From: Timema cristinae
Taxonomy: Eukaryota > Arthropoda > Insecta > Phasmatodea > Timematidae
Length of the DNA stretch: 64,000 nt
Assembly (NCBI GenBank): GCA_039000515.1
Contig: JBCFYV010009882.1
Coordinates: 61,521,317-61,585,316 of the forward strand
Direction: 5' to 3'
Shown: piece after piece, positions 35,936 to 46,843 of the stretch
How positions within the stretch are numbered: the first letter of the stretch is position 1
Layout: each line of letters starts with the position of its first letter
Notes under the pieces: model-generated
Database searches by the model: none
Told to the model about the DNA's origin: nothing
Seen by the model: the letters and a program-made list of their open reading frames with translations, nothing else
Program-made: the position numbers and the translations under genes

Positions 35936-36060
35936 TATTATTATTATTATTATTATCATCACCATCATCAGCACCGCGTCTTACTAACCGTTAGGGTTAT
36001 ACGCACTTACGCTAATGTGTAATGGGGGGAGGGGGGGGGGGTTGATTGTGAGATGAAATG
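35936..36060 (-). mobile_element. tRNA-derived SINE, family A, copy 5 (partial)
   Basis: (ATT)n and ATCATCACCATCATC tail, then AGCACCGCGTCTTACTAACC, the family A 3' block, body to GAGATGAAATG near 36060. The head is missing. The Copia element inserted at the tip of its tail. Confidence 0.8.
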
Positions 36061-36370
36061 TAGGAGAACCTCCGTAGGATGGAAGACCGGCAGATCCTCA
36101 TACTTGGCCCTTGGTAAAGGAATTGGGCCTAGGTAGGAGGACATCTAACCCCCAACACGAGTAGAATAGCACTGCAGAGTGAAGCTGACTTGCCGCGCAT
36201 GCGCATGGGGGTTTTGAGTGGACTGATCATTTAACCCTCTACGATGTGGACTAATTATGATTATTCATCCCTTTCATACGACACCTTTAGCGTGTTACAT
36301 CTTGGACACTGCTCGTTCACCCCCTGTGCTATTCACAAGAGGTGAAACGGCCGTACCAAGCAGATATGGG
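36061..36370. other. Unidentified GC-richer repeat-like sequence
   Basis: Less AT-rich than its surroundings, with no recognised protein motif. It directly follows the truncated SINE. It may be part of another retroelement, but nothing supports a family. Confidence 0.35.
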
Positions 36371-36890
36371 GGCAGTGTTATTTCATTTATTTATTTTAAT
36401 TTTTAGACTATAATAGTTTTCCCCCTAGGTACTTACTTACTATTGTAAGCAAAATATGAATCGATTATCAAGTTCTTAAATAAGATTCACCACGTATCTT
36501 TACCTTTTGGGATTATGCACATACATTAATTATGCTAACAGGATAGGGATGAGGAAGGTCAAATTTAAGAATTAAATGTACCCATATTGGCTTGTAGGGA
36601 GAGCTAGAAATCCCTTGGGGGAAAATAAACCTTGTTTCACCCAAATGAGAAACGATTCACGATCTTCCCATCAGCGGTTATCCAGCCTAACATCAGAGTT
36701 GGAAAAAAGGATTAAAGAACATACCTTTAATGAGGAGGACTACAACTTAAATTAAACAATTATAGCCCTGTGCCTATCTTATTTATTTTGTTGTTCTCTT
36801 AAGGCTAACTCGCAAAGTGATAGCAGTAGATGTGACTGTTTTTGCGCATAGTTATTCTTCTAATTAATGTATTTGTCTTGTTTCTGGTAG
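36371..36890. other. sif intron 3, last part, with a family B SINE body
   Basis: 36456-36680 resembles the body of the family B SINE at 30840-30950 (GGATTATGCACATACATTAA, then GGATAGGGATGAGGAAGGTC). Orientation is minus. The intron ends at TTTCTGGTAG before 36891. Confidence 0.45.
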
Positions 36891-37073
36891 GATCATAAGC
36901 TAAAGCACATGGCGGACCTTCAACAGAGTGTGGTCTCTGACCCTGAAACCAAGCAGCAGATCAACATCCAGATCATTCAATGGGAGGAAAACCTTGAGCG
37001 GCTACACTGCGAGCAATTCCGTTTGCGCTGCTACATGGCTAGTCTCCAAAGCGGAGAGCTACCAAATCCAAAG
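36891..37073 (+). CDS. sif: sif exon: helical extension after PH
   Basis: 61 codons, phase 0 at both ends. Starts [20 protein letters not shown] and ends with [17 protein letters not shown]. It is predicted to be largely alpha-helical and continues the coiled-coil extension of the PH-CC-Ex unit, which in TIAM binds adaptors. The acceptor is TTTCTGGTAG. The donor is AAG|GTTATC, a weak site (see findings). The in-frame reading continues to 37089 and stops. Confidence 0.93.
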
Positions 37074-38871
37074 GTTATCATTTACTTTTAGTGATACAAC
37101 GTAATACGTAGATCATGTAGGCCTAGTTTAATAGTAAGTTTAATTTTCAAAAATAGTATTCTAATATAGAAGTGGAGATTTAATATTCGTTAAACCATTA
37201 TATTGATCATGTTAAAGTGCGATATTATTACTGGAACTTGAGCCTACTAAATATAAGTCCTTTGTTTTATTATTTTCTAGCATACATTTTAAAAATATTT
37301 TTAAAGTCCTCTTGAATAAGTAGATTTAAGGGTCTGATTTAACTTATGTTTTTAGACATGATTTTGTATTACTACTCAGAACAATATCTGATGAAAGTGT
37401 AAATATTCTTGATTTTGTTTACATAGCTTAAAACCATTACAACTAGTTGTGTTGTCCTATGAAAATAAGTGTTTACAAGCCATAATAAAACGTAGCATAT
37501 ATTATGCATATCCTGCCTGTGAGCTGTGTGTAATCTAAAAAAAGGTCGATATACTCGATTAATGGGAATAAAGTAGGAGGAAGATCTGCAAGTTGAGGGA
37601 GTTAAGGTGTTGGGACTAGTGGTGGATGAGTGAAAAGGTAGGAAAGGGGATTGGATGCTTTTAAGGGGATTTGATTGATTTTGTTTTTCAAGCATAATCA
37701 CTTTATTAGTTGTTATTAATCATAAATAAGAAGCAACTTTTTAAATTATCTTACAGTTATATACATTAAAATATGAACACATTTTCAAGCACACCCCTTG
37801 ACAATGTGTGGCATTGAAATATTTATCAAATGGTCACTAGTCTCTTCTAAAACATACTTTTCCTTCAAAAATTCTCTCGAGTAGTTATCTTGAAAATTGA
37901 AATCCTTGACATATTACTTTTTTTTGTTGGATCTTTATAATAGTGAATCCATCTCCATATAGCGTGGCAGCAATAATAACTCATGTCTTGGTTATAGGGG
38001 TAGAATAAGTGGCTATATGCTAAAATGGCAACATGTCGAAATTGGAGGCCAACTGCCCTTTTCTACGACTCTTACTCCCACAATATCCTTCATATCATCG
38101 CAATATTCTGAATGAAGTTAAAAGCTCCGAACCTTATTTTCGGATTGAACTTAGATTCTCTTCTCATTCTTCAAGCCTCACTTCGACTTCGCTTTAATTT
38201 TAAAGAGTGATACTCGCATACCATAATTGAATATAATAATATGACCCAAATTAAAATGTTGTTTTATGCTCTAAGCCTCTGACTATAACTCTTATCTTAT
38301 TGGACGATAAAATGATTCTGATAGTAAATTACATTTATAAGATTCAAACTTTTTTTTGTGGTCAAAATTGATAACATTTAACTTTATTTTTAGTATTATT
38401 TCTTAAGTATTTAAATAATATATTAAAAGTGATATCTGAAATCACATATAAATCATGTATATGAACATTTATTTAAAACTATTATAACCAATAAAACAGT
38501 TTCTTCTAATTGAGCTCTTCCTGGACAAAAGCATGAACACTTTCGGAACCTCCTACATTAATAAGCTTAGTTAACTACTTTCGCAAAAATTTTATGAACA
38601 GTATTCGCTTATCATTGAAAGTTATTTAATTATTTATAGATGTACTAATTTAAATGAATATAATTTTAAATTATTTGTTTGTAATTTAGTTTGGGTCCAG
38701 GTTTTATTTTAGAACTGCCTATACCCACAAATTATTTTTATTGTTGTATTGTATATTTTAAAAATTAAGATCCAGTAATGGTACGTGGTGTGTCATGTAA
38801 ACAATCTTATTTATAAACTTGATTCCGAATACCATTTACTTCTAATTTGCCTTCTTTTATTGAAATTACAG
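37074..38871. other. sif intron 4
   Basis: AT-rich. A 109-codon minus-strand frame at 37372-37701 has no recognisable domain and is treated as chance. The intron ends in TGAAATTACAG before 38872. Confidence 0.5.
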
Positions 38872-39129
38872 AGCCTGCTGACACATGTATCTCGTGCCAC
38901 TAAGAATACGCTGAACAAACTGGGAGTGTTCACAGTATCCTCATTTCATGCATTCATCTGTGCACGAAGTCCATCTCTTCTGAATAACCTCCTTGCTGGG
39001 CGAGGAGCTACCAAGCGCAGACCTCCTATGTTATCTCGCTCTAATAGTGGATCCTCCAGAAGATCTTTGCAAATGTCTTCTCGGGAAGAGAATGAAAATA
39101 CAGTAAAAGTGTCTCTGCCAGAAAATCAG
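38872..39129 (+). CDS. sif: sif exon: linker between PH extension and Ras-binding domain
   Basis: 86 codons, phase 0. Begins [20 protein letters not shown] and continues through a Ser/Arg-rich, probably phosphorylated linker ([20 protein letters not shown]). It ends KVSLPENQ just before the Ras-binding domain. Acceptor AAATTACAG; donor CAG|GTACCA. An upstream open frame from 38785 is intronic. Confidence 0.95.
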
Positions 39130-40190
39130 GTACCACAACTAAAAAGTTTACTAAGGGGGGATTATATTACTGAGTCAAGGATTCAATCTAGTAAGACATG
39201 AGTAGAATAATATATTTTTCATACTGTTTCCATTGTCCAAATGGAAAACTTAGTACACTGTCTTAAAGTCATGTGTATATCTAATTAAAAACCATTTCAA
39301 AACCACACATTTTTTTAAAATATAAGATTCTGTGGTAATAAATTTTCAATAATGGATTGGTTGAGTTAGATATTTCAGAAGGAATGTTAGCACAAATAAT
39401 AGGTGCATTTATTAGAGATTTGTTGCATCTATATTTAATCATATGTCTTATTTCCCCTGAACAAATATTTAAGGGTACGTAAGTAACTTCATTACTATGT
39501 TTTTATAACTATCACTTTCTTTCTTTACTCTCTATGATAATGCTTTTGATTCCTCTAAATTTTAACTTACATCACATGTCCTGATAGTTATACTGGCTTA
39601 GAGAAAATAGTTGGTATATTTTTATTTTGTTATTTTAGAAAATAGTACATAGAAACTTGAATCCAACTCCATTTATTTAAAAAAGATATTTGAAATAACT
39701 CAAATTAGTCATTAGCACCAGGTATTAATTTAAAATAATAGAGTAATAACGTTATATTTAAATAAAAATACTATCATTCAAAAATGTTATTAATGTTAAT
39801 CTTTAGAATGTAGACTTTTAATGATTTTATATTAATAATACATAATTATGGTTTACAGCTTAGTGATAATATTGATCCAAACGTTGAAAAGCCAATATTT
39901 GAGATTTATTATGAGAATAAAACTAAAACATAATTTTATAAGGAAAAATATAAAACCTTATTCAATATAAAAGATTCAAACTATGTAGTATAAGGGTAAA
40001 AACATAGTGGAGAGTCAAGTCAAGAGTCAAACTGTGATGTTAGCTGCGAGCTAAGATATAATACATATATTTCAAATGCAGCACTTCAAACATCGCCGTT
40101 AATCCTGTTGACTATTGAAGAATGAACAAAGATTTCATTTGAAGCGCAGCTCCAATTGACTTTCTGCCACAGAGTAGTGAACACAATATA
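39130..40190. other. sif intron 5, first part
   Basis: AT-rich, no exon or element recognised. Confidence 0.4.
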
Positions 40191-40197
40191 AGAAAAA

Positions 40198-40317
40198 TGG
40201 ACGTGGAAAGTATTATAACATCAGTGTGGAGCCGAGTAGTAATTTGGGATCAAAGGCTAGCTGAACATCACAATATATATACATTAGATCGACTTTCTGA
40301 AGAAAATAAGTGTACAG
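40198..40317 (+). pseudogene. MADF-like segment, N-terminal half
   Basis: ATG-initiated frame MDVESIITSVWSRVVIWDQR followed by LAEHHNIYTLDRLSEEN. The pattern (hydrophobic helix, then V-x-W-D) fits a MADF DNA-binding domain. It ends at ACAG|GTAGTT, a plausible donor. The reading frame does not connect cleanly to the downstream half. Confidence 0.5.
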
Positions 40318-40849
40318 GTAGTTAAAATATTTCTCAAATTATTATTCTAAATTTAAAATGCAGACTACATGTAACTTTTTATGTCCAAACAAATTCTCAA
40401 ACTCACTTTTAAAAATAAAATTAGTGTATAGGTGTTTTTCTGTGTTTTATAAAAAAAACAAGCTATAAATTAATATCTCATAAATATATTTTATGGTGCT
40501 ATATACATACATTGTTTTCAATCCAAAAACACAAAAATCTGAAGGCTTTACAGTTTCATTTTGATGTTGAGAGATGTTTCACTTTTTAATTTTTTTAGGA
40601 AAACTAACATGATTGTGTGTGATATAGCACTTAAATATATCATGCACAATCTTAGCGGCATTTAACGGACGACCTTTGTTATCACGTCACCCCCCTATAG
40701 CCTTATGCTAATGAGATTAAACTGTCTTGACCTCCGTCAAATGTCCTTCAACACCCTCCTTATCAATGATTGTATTTTGCAATACAAATAGAGTCTTTAT
40801 AATTGTGTCAGATATTATAGAAATTGTTTCAAAGCACTTAGATAATATT

Positions 40850-41320
40850 CAACCTGTTTCTTTGCAATAAAAGGTACATTTCTGAACTTGTTAGCGTGCC
40901 TCCATCATTTTGCTTTCTGAATGCCCCAACATCGATCATTATAAACTAGTAGTTTGCATCACATATTGCTTGCAAAACGATGGAATAGAACTTTTTGTAA
41001 CTATAAAACATTGTACCAGAAAGAGGTGGAGCATTAATTCGTACATGCTTTCCATCAATGCAGCCAATACAATTAGGAAAATTCTGCAGTTATATATACT
41101 GCTTACTAATCTGTAGAAAGTTTTCTTTTGTAGGTAAAGGCATGTGTATAGGCTGCAATAATATCCACATCAAGTCAACTGTCAGGGTGACAATCCTGCT
41201 GAGTGTTGTGGCTCTTACACGGAATGCAAAAACTAAACTTTTGAATGAAGCTCCAGTTGTCAGATATCTGAAAATAAACACAATATTATTAGGTAAAGAA
41301 CTTTGTTGAAGTAAATACAA
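40850..41320 (-). pseudogene. Harbinger transposase (HARBI1-like) fossil
   Basis: Minus-strand reading gives [20 protein letters not shown] near the N-terminal side, then a stop. It continues with [20 protein letters not shown] and [20 protein letters not shown] and the QNDGGT motif follow. These are diagnostic of the DDE_4 nuclease of PIF/Harbinger transposases, including the first Asp (GCIDGKH) and second Asp (IDVGA). At least two in-frame stops show it is dead. Sequence left of about 40850 is no longer recognisable. Confidence 0.85.
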
Positions 41321-41326
41321 ATATAT

Positions 41327-41528
41327 GTATTATATATATATATACACAAAAATATATATATATATATACACAAATATATACAAATATATATATACAAATA
41401 TATACAAAATATATATATATACAAATATATATATATACAAATATATATATATACAAATATATATATATACACAAATATATATATACACAAATATATATAT
41501 ATATATATATATACAAATATATATATAC

Positions 41529-41580
<52 letters not shown>

Positions 41581-41610
41581 AATATATATATACTATATAT
41601 ATATAATATT
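41327..41610. repeat. (TA)n microsatellite with ACAAA interruptions
   Basis: TA runs punctuated by ATACAAATATA units. Frames rich in Tyr and Ile on both strands derive from it and are not genes. Confidence 0.95.
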
Positions 41611-41644
41611 ATATTGTATTTGATGTTGCAGTGAAAGATGCCCA

Positions 41645-41805
41645 AAAGCAAGTGTAAATCGCTCAGAGATTATTACAGAAAGGAGTTTCGAAAAACCCAA
41701 CAACATCGATCTAGAAGACAATCTATTGGAAGCTTGAAGAGGAAGAGAACAATTGAAGATACAGTTTTAAAGACCATGAAGAATCTATTGAATGAGTTAG
41801 TGTAG
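41645..41805 (+). pseudogene. MADF-like segment, C-terminal half
   Basis: Reads [18 protein letters not shown], matching the W-x-x-LRDxYxRE helix at the end of a MADF domain. A basic stretch (GSLKRKRTIEDTVLK) and a stop follow. It is preceded by TGTTGCAG, a plausible acceptor. It probably belongs with the segment at 40198. Confidence 0.5.
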
Positions 41806-42430
41806 AAGAATTAGATTATTGGAATCAATCTTTGCAAGTGACACACACGAGGAAGAATTATCTGGTTTCACTGACGATGTTCAGAGTGCTTGTCAAATGA
41901 ATTCTGAAGCCAATTAGATATTTATTATCCAGTCAGTATGGCAAAGGAAATCACATTTCTAAAAACAATTCAGTCACTGATGTCTTAATTCATCCTAATA
42001 CCTTCCAAAAGAATGCGAAAAGAAATAGGAATATATGATTCCAAACACTTGTTGAAATAGAAAAGAGGAAAATAACGTTTTTGGAGGAAAAAAAGCTAAA
42101 AAAGAACTCATAAAACCGACGAAGATGAAAAATATTTCAAAAGCTTACTTCCACGTGTAAAGAATATCAAGGTACCAACAAAATACTTTTTAGGAATGAA
42201 GTTCAGAGCCTGGTTATTAAATATTCATATTCTAGTTCTAATACACACAGTTATCCAACACCTTCAAGCAGATCTGCAGTCTACAGTCCCTAACCCTGTT
42301 CTACGGGTGAGAAAAGTACTGCGGAAACTCCTCCGATTCTTTTCAATATGGATTATTCTGTAAATATGACCCAAAATTGGTTGCAAGAACAAACTGATGA
42401 TAGCAAGTTTTAGACAATACAATTCGGCTC

Positions 42431-43059
42431 TAATGTGTTATTCTTCATTATAATTAATGTCATATTATTAATAGATACATTTTTTAGATAAAACGTTTAA
42501 TTTAATCATGTAGTCAGCCTATTTATTCAAGCATTAATTATCTTCATTAATAAATGATAATTTAAAAGCATATTCTATCTATCTATAACATAAAATTTAT
42601 AGGTCTACTTACTGTAAAGTTATCACTGACTTCTCACCACGTTCTATGGGTTGTCTGATGAAATTAGTTAGATTTACTGTAAGGTGTGGAGATACAAGGT
42701 CCTTAATGTACTCAAAAGTATTGTAATCCTTTCTCAAATACTGAAAAAATCGTTTTGGGTATTTTTTTCAAATGGGAAGATAAATGATAATATTCACCAA
42801 ATGTGTGCCTTTGTTTGTTTATTGGGTGAACAGAATAATTTCTTATCCCAATTACGGACGGATATTTAATGGCACTATTATCGAAAAGCACTTCATCTTC
42901 ACTGTCTGAGTAGGTTTTGCAGACTGACTATCTATTTGAATCGTTTTTGACCCTTGACTCGCCTTCTCACTATATGCATATGCAGCACTGCTAGCATCTA
43001 GCATCCTGAAACTCGCAGCTAGCATTACAGCTAGACTCTTGACTCGCCTCTCCACTATG
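42431..43059. other. sif intron 5, no gene recognised
   Basis: AT-rich. No transposon or exon signature. Confidence 0.35.
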
Positions 43060-43330
43060 CTTTTACCCTTAGGTTAAAGTGCTTTCCTCAGGATCCGATG
43101 TTCATTGGTTCAAACCCAGAGAAGTAAGGCAATCTATCCCATTTAGAGTGTGGCATATATAAGAGCCCATGAAGGTATGAAAATATACCTTTACCTGCAA
43201 ATTAGTAGGCCCTTTCGTTCTCGCTTGTAGAAATTCTCGTGTGTTGATAATTCTTAACGTGCACGTTAAATAACTCAAATAATTAAGGGTCTTAACAAAT
43301 AATACATAGATAATTAATTCCAATTTATTT
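43060..43330 (+). mobile_element. tRNA-like SINE candidate
   Basis: Degenerate A box (TTAGGTTAAAG, about 43071-43081) and B box (TGGTTCAAACCC, about 43108-43119) at tRNA spacing. A non-tRNA body follows. No target duplication was found. The family differs from A and B. Confidence 0.45.
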
Positions 43331-43454
43331 TAAAACTTAATCTAAGAATTTATTATACAATGATGACCGTTTTAAATTCCCTCCCAAAACTCTAATATCC
43401 AAATGGAATACTTGTCTAATTCTTTCCTCGTCCAACATTTCTCCTCCCATGCAG

Positions 43455-43625
43455 ACGGTGCATGTTTACCTACGGGACGCCATGTCTGTGGAGGAGTTCC
43501 TGGCAAGTGCTTGTGGCCGCAAGAATTTAAACGCCATGGAACATTTTGTACGCGTCAAAAAGAGACAAGAAATGGAAGACCACAACTATTTCGTTCCACA
43601 TCGGACCGACCTCATAGAAACTTAC
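43455..43625 (+). CDS. sif: sif exon: Ras-binding domain
   Basis: 57 codons, phase 0. Begins [20 protein letters not shown] and ends [13 protein letters not shown]. This is the RBD of TIAM/SIF proteins, a ubiquitin-like fold which in TIAM1 binds Ras-GTP and couples it to Rac. The acceptor is CTCCCATGCAG; donor TAC|GTAATA. The overlapping +1 frame (43403-43690) is a shadow. Confidence 0.95.
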
Positions 43626-43789
43626 GTAATATATTTTTATTAGATTACTTTATTGCAGTGAAGTTGATGTTGATAAATATTATTTTCTAATATAATCTGA
43701 TACATTTATATATAATGTATACACAAATATTTATATATACTCTATCACATTAGGCACTTAAAAGTTCATTTCCTCAATTTCAAAAATAT

Positions 43790-44660
43790 GCTACCTATCC
43801 CTATCTTAAGCTAGTTATATCCAGTCCACCTCATTATGCCCTATCCCTTATAGGTCCACTCTAATGTTATCCTCCCAATTGCGTCTAGATCTTCCTAATG
43901 GTCTATTCCCATTGGGTTTACCAGTCAGTAGCCTGAATACACTATATTCTCTCAATCACGTTACATATCCTGCCCACTGTAATATACAAGACTTGCATAT
44001 CATAACAATGTTTTGTGTTGAGTATACGGCATGTAACTCATCAATATATATCTTTATCCACTCTATGTTATTCTCATCTCATTTTAGACCACATAATTAT
44101 CTTCTTAAACACCTTGGTTTCAAATACCTTAAATGTATTTCGTCATGTAAGGGAAGAGACCACATTTCACACCCATAGAGAACAACCGGTAAAATTATTA
44201 TTTGATATATTCTGAGTTCCTTGAAAGCAGGCGACATGTCATCAACCTACTGACCTAAGAATAGCATCATTTCCTGATCATATTCTTTTCCTAATTTTCA
44301 CTCCAATATTGTTATTGCTATTTAAAACTGTTCCTAAATAATGTATATAAACTCATTAACTCTGTAAAAGGATAGGTTTTTCAAAGTATTCTCTAGATTA
44401 TCGTTATCAATCTGTGTTCTCTGTGTGATCACATACATATCTTTTCAGTATTCACTTCCTAACTATTCTCTAAAAAAAATTCTACATTTCTTACAGCACC
44501 CCCCTTACTCTTAGCCGACAAATCTAAATCATCTGCATAACCTAATAGATGCAATTTACCACTTGCTGTCAATCCTTCCCTACTCTCTTGCATTATCCTA
44601 ATGACATCTAAGGCTAAATTAAAAAGTAACAAGGAAAGGCCATCTCCTTGTTTCAACACA
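43790..44660 (-). mobile_element. RTE-type LINE remnant: RT core and C-terminus
   Basis: Minus strand, right to left. The RT region is KQGDGLSLLLFNLALDVIR, with the YADD box (GYADDLDLSAK) at 44528-44539. A CEMWSL block follows near 44165-44140. Last comes the C-terminal signature GKPNGNRPLGRSRRNWEDNI, then VDWI-LA-DR near 43830. The last motif is highly characteristic of this class. Stops interrupt it; inactive. Confidence 0.8.
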
Positions 44661-45485
44661 TTATGTATTTAGAGAGTATCTGATCAGTGACATCCAACCC
44701 GTACTCTCCTATGCGTATGATTCAAACCTACCTCAAATTTCTTTGCCAGATTTTTGAATATCACAAAATGTATGTGTATTACAGTGAAATATCTTAATAG
44801 CGCACACCTTCGGGCATCAAAAAAGTCCGTCACAAAGAGATGTCCACTATTTGGAAAAATATTTTTTTTTAACTCGTACTTCTTGAACACAATTTAATCC
44901 ATATGAAACTTTATACTTTGAATATAAACTAATACAACTTAATTATTGCAATATACAATAGTGTATGTAGGATTTATAACTAATGAATAAATATTGCACG
45001 TATCTTACTGTACAGATTGCATAATATACAGAACAATATGATAATAAATTTAATTCAAAATGTGGGTGGTAGGTTCGCGTTACGACTACTGATGAAACAT
45101 CACCCGCTGATATCTCAGAAGTGGTGGAAGTAAGACTTTGAAGTACCGTAGTCATTACTACGTAGGCTATTTTAGAAATTTTCCTTAGGGGAGAAAGGCA
45201 AGAATATTCACATTTCACGTAATATAATGGCATTCCTTACATTTTACTGTCAAAGACTATGAATTGACTTTTTTTCCAATTTTTGCCGGCTGTTTAAAGA
45301 TTGCTATATATTAATATGCGTATTTAGTTGTGTCTGTTTCCTTTATTAAAAAAGTCTGTTATTGGAAGGTTGTTTCGCCTTAAGAGCCCATGTTATTTTG
45401 CTGGGGAAATTTAAACTGTCCACTATTCAGAGGTGTCAGCTAAGGGAGATTTAACTGTATTATTAACTTTCATTAAATCACTTTT
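44661..45485. other. sif intron 6, first part
   Basis: AT-rich. Short frames only. No recognised feature. Confidence 0.4.
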
Positions 45486-45737
45486 CCAATATATTTCACT
45501 TTTAAACCTTGAAATTTTACTCATGTAATATTTATCATAAAATGTTGTCTTAAGCTGTGTCATACCAATTTGATCTATTATTAGGGAGTACAGTTTAAGT
45601 AGTCTTAGCTACCAATATATTTCACTTTTAAGGCTTGAAATTTTACTCAATTAATATTTAACATAAAATGTTGTCTTAAACTGTGTCATATAAATTTGAT
45701 CTATTATTAGGGAGTACATTTTAAATAGTCTTAGTTA
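45486..45737. repeat. Direct tandem duplication, 2 x 126 bp
   Basis: CCAATATATTTCACTTTTAA starts both units, at 45486 and 45612. Both end near GGGAGTACA and AGTCTTAG(C/T)TA. They differ at roughly 10 positions, so it is a moderately old local duplication in sif intron 6. Confidence 0.9.
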
Positions 45738-46018
45738 CCAGATCTCCAGATATTGAAGATATTTTATAAGCAAGAAGTGTGATACACGTTGAGAATTGAT
45801 TAGAAAATATATTTGTGTCTCTTGTTTCGTTAGAAATTGATTATTAATAATAGTATATGTACTTTATTTGCTACACAGTTTTACAGAGTACTTATTATTT
45901 AGCGTACAATTGTCTTTTACTCTTATGCAGTTAAGCAAACCTACAATATTTATTTATATTATGTTTTTAATAAGTAAGTTAATTGTAATCTAATAAAGGC
46001 TAAACAAAATAATTGCAG

Positions 46019-46205
46019 TTACATACACACGAAATTGTGGAAGTTTGTGCGAAGATTCTCTACCAAGTCGAGCTCCAAAGGACGACCTTAGATCAGATGT
46101 GGGGTTTCTCTGTGGAAGCAGAGCTCATCGAGAATGCCGACCGGCAGGACGAGCTGTGCTGCTATGTGAGTCGTGTGGAAGACAAGAGCGTAGCAATGCA
46201 CAATG
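46019..46205 (+). CDS. sif: sif exon: RBD end to PDZ start
   Basis: 62 codons plus one base. Begins [20 protein letters not shown] and includes [20 protein letters not shown]. It ends [16 protein letters not shown] and the first base of a Gly codon, completed by the PDZ exon. Acceptor AATTGCAG; donor AATG|GTATGT at 46206. It contributes the first PDZ strands. Confidence 0.95.
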
Positions 46206-46249
46206 GTATGTCAAATAAAATGTAATGTTTGTTTAGATTTTGTACATTC

Positions 46250-46843
46250 CAATGTATACAATTTATATGTTGGACGCAAATCCCGAAAACGGCCAATGGT
46301 CGGAATTTTTGCTCAATTCTGTGATCGGCGTTTTAAAATGACCATTAACCAACGTTCTATTCAATCTCGGTCACTGTCTGTCTCCAAACAGCCAAACCTA
46401 GGATTGTGCAATTAATAAACGACTAAAGCTGAAAATACAGATGCAGGTTGGGTTAGGTTATGTTAGGCGAGGTATAGGCTTAAAAATATTTGGTCAGGTG
46501 GTCTTGATAATTTAAAATAAATTTGTAATATCTGTCCGGTTATGTTTGCATATCAATGAGATTGACTTGCCCTCTTGCATTCATGTGGTTGCTCAAAATT
46601 GGGGCATACCACCTGATCAGTCCAGTCAAGAAACCCACTAAAACGTTATTTCAATCTTTGATCGTTTAGTAACTGCGCAATCCTAGGTTTGAATGTTTGG
46701 AGACGGCCAAAGCCCGAAATTGAATAGAACTTCGGGTTTTGGTCATTTTAAAAATGTCCAATCCTAGGGATGAGCAAAAATATCTGATCATTGGCCATTT
46801 TTGGGCTTTGCGCCCAACATATATACAAAGTATTGTAGCATTG
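46250..46843. repeat. Inverted-repeat foldback element
   Basis: Left arm at about 46250-46438, right arm at about 46648-46843, separated by about 210 bp. They align as inverted copies, for example CCAAACCTAGGATTG in the left arm against the reverse complement of CAATCCTAGGTTTG in the right. Also matching are CGGCCAATGGTC and AAATGGCCAATGATC. There is no coding potential. It begins about 45 bp after the donor of the sif exon ending 46205. A MITE or foldback transposon is likely. Confidence 0.75.

Larger units (their letters stand above)
40191..42430. mobile_element. PIF/Harbinger-type transposon remnant
   Basis: Contains a minus-strand Harbinger transposase fossil (40850-41320) and plus-strand MADF-like segments before (40198-40317) and after it (about 41645-41805). 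PIF/Harbinger elements typically encode a DDE transposase plus a second DNA-binding protein in the opposite orientation. I found no terminal inverted repeats, so the limits are those of the coding traces. A (TA)n tract at 41327-41610 interrupts it. Confidence 0.6.

Noticed and set aside
37372..37701. 109-codon minus-strand frame
   Set aside because: No domain, no conservation clue, and low-complexity Ser/Thr/Pro composition. It lies inside a sif intron.
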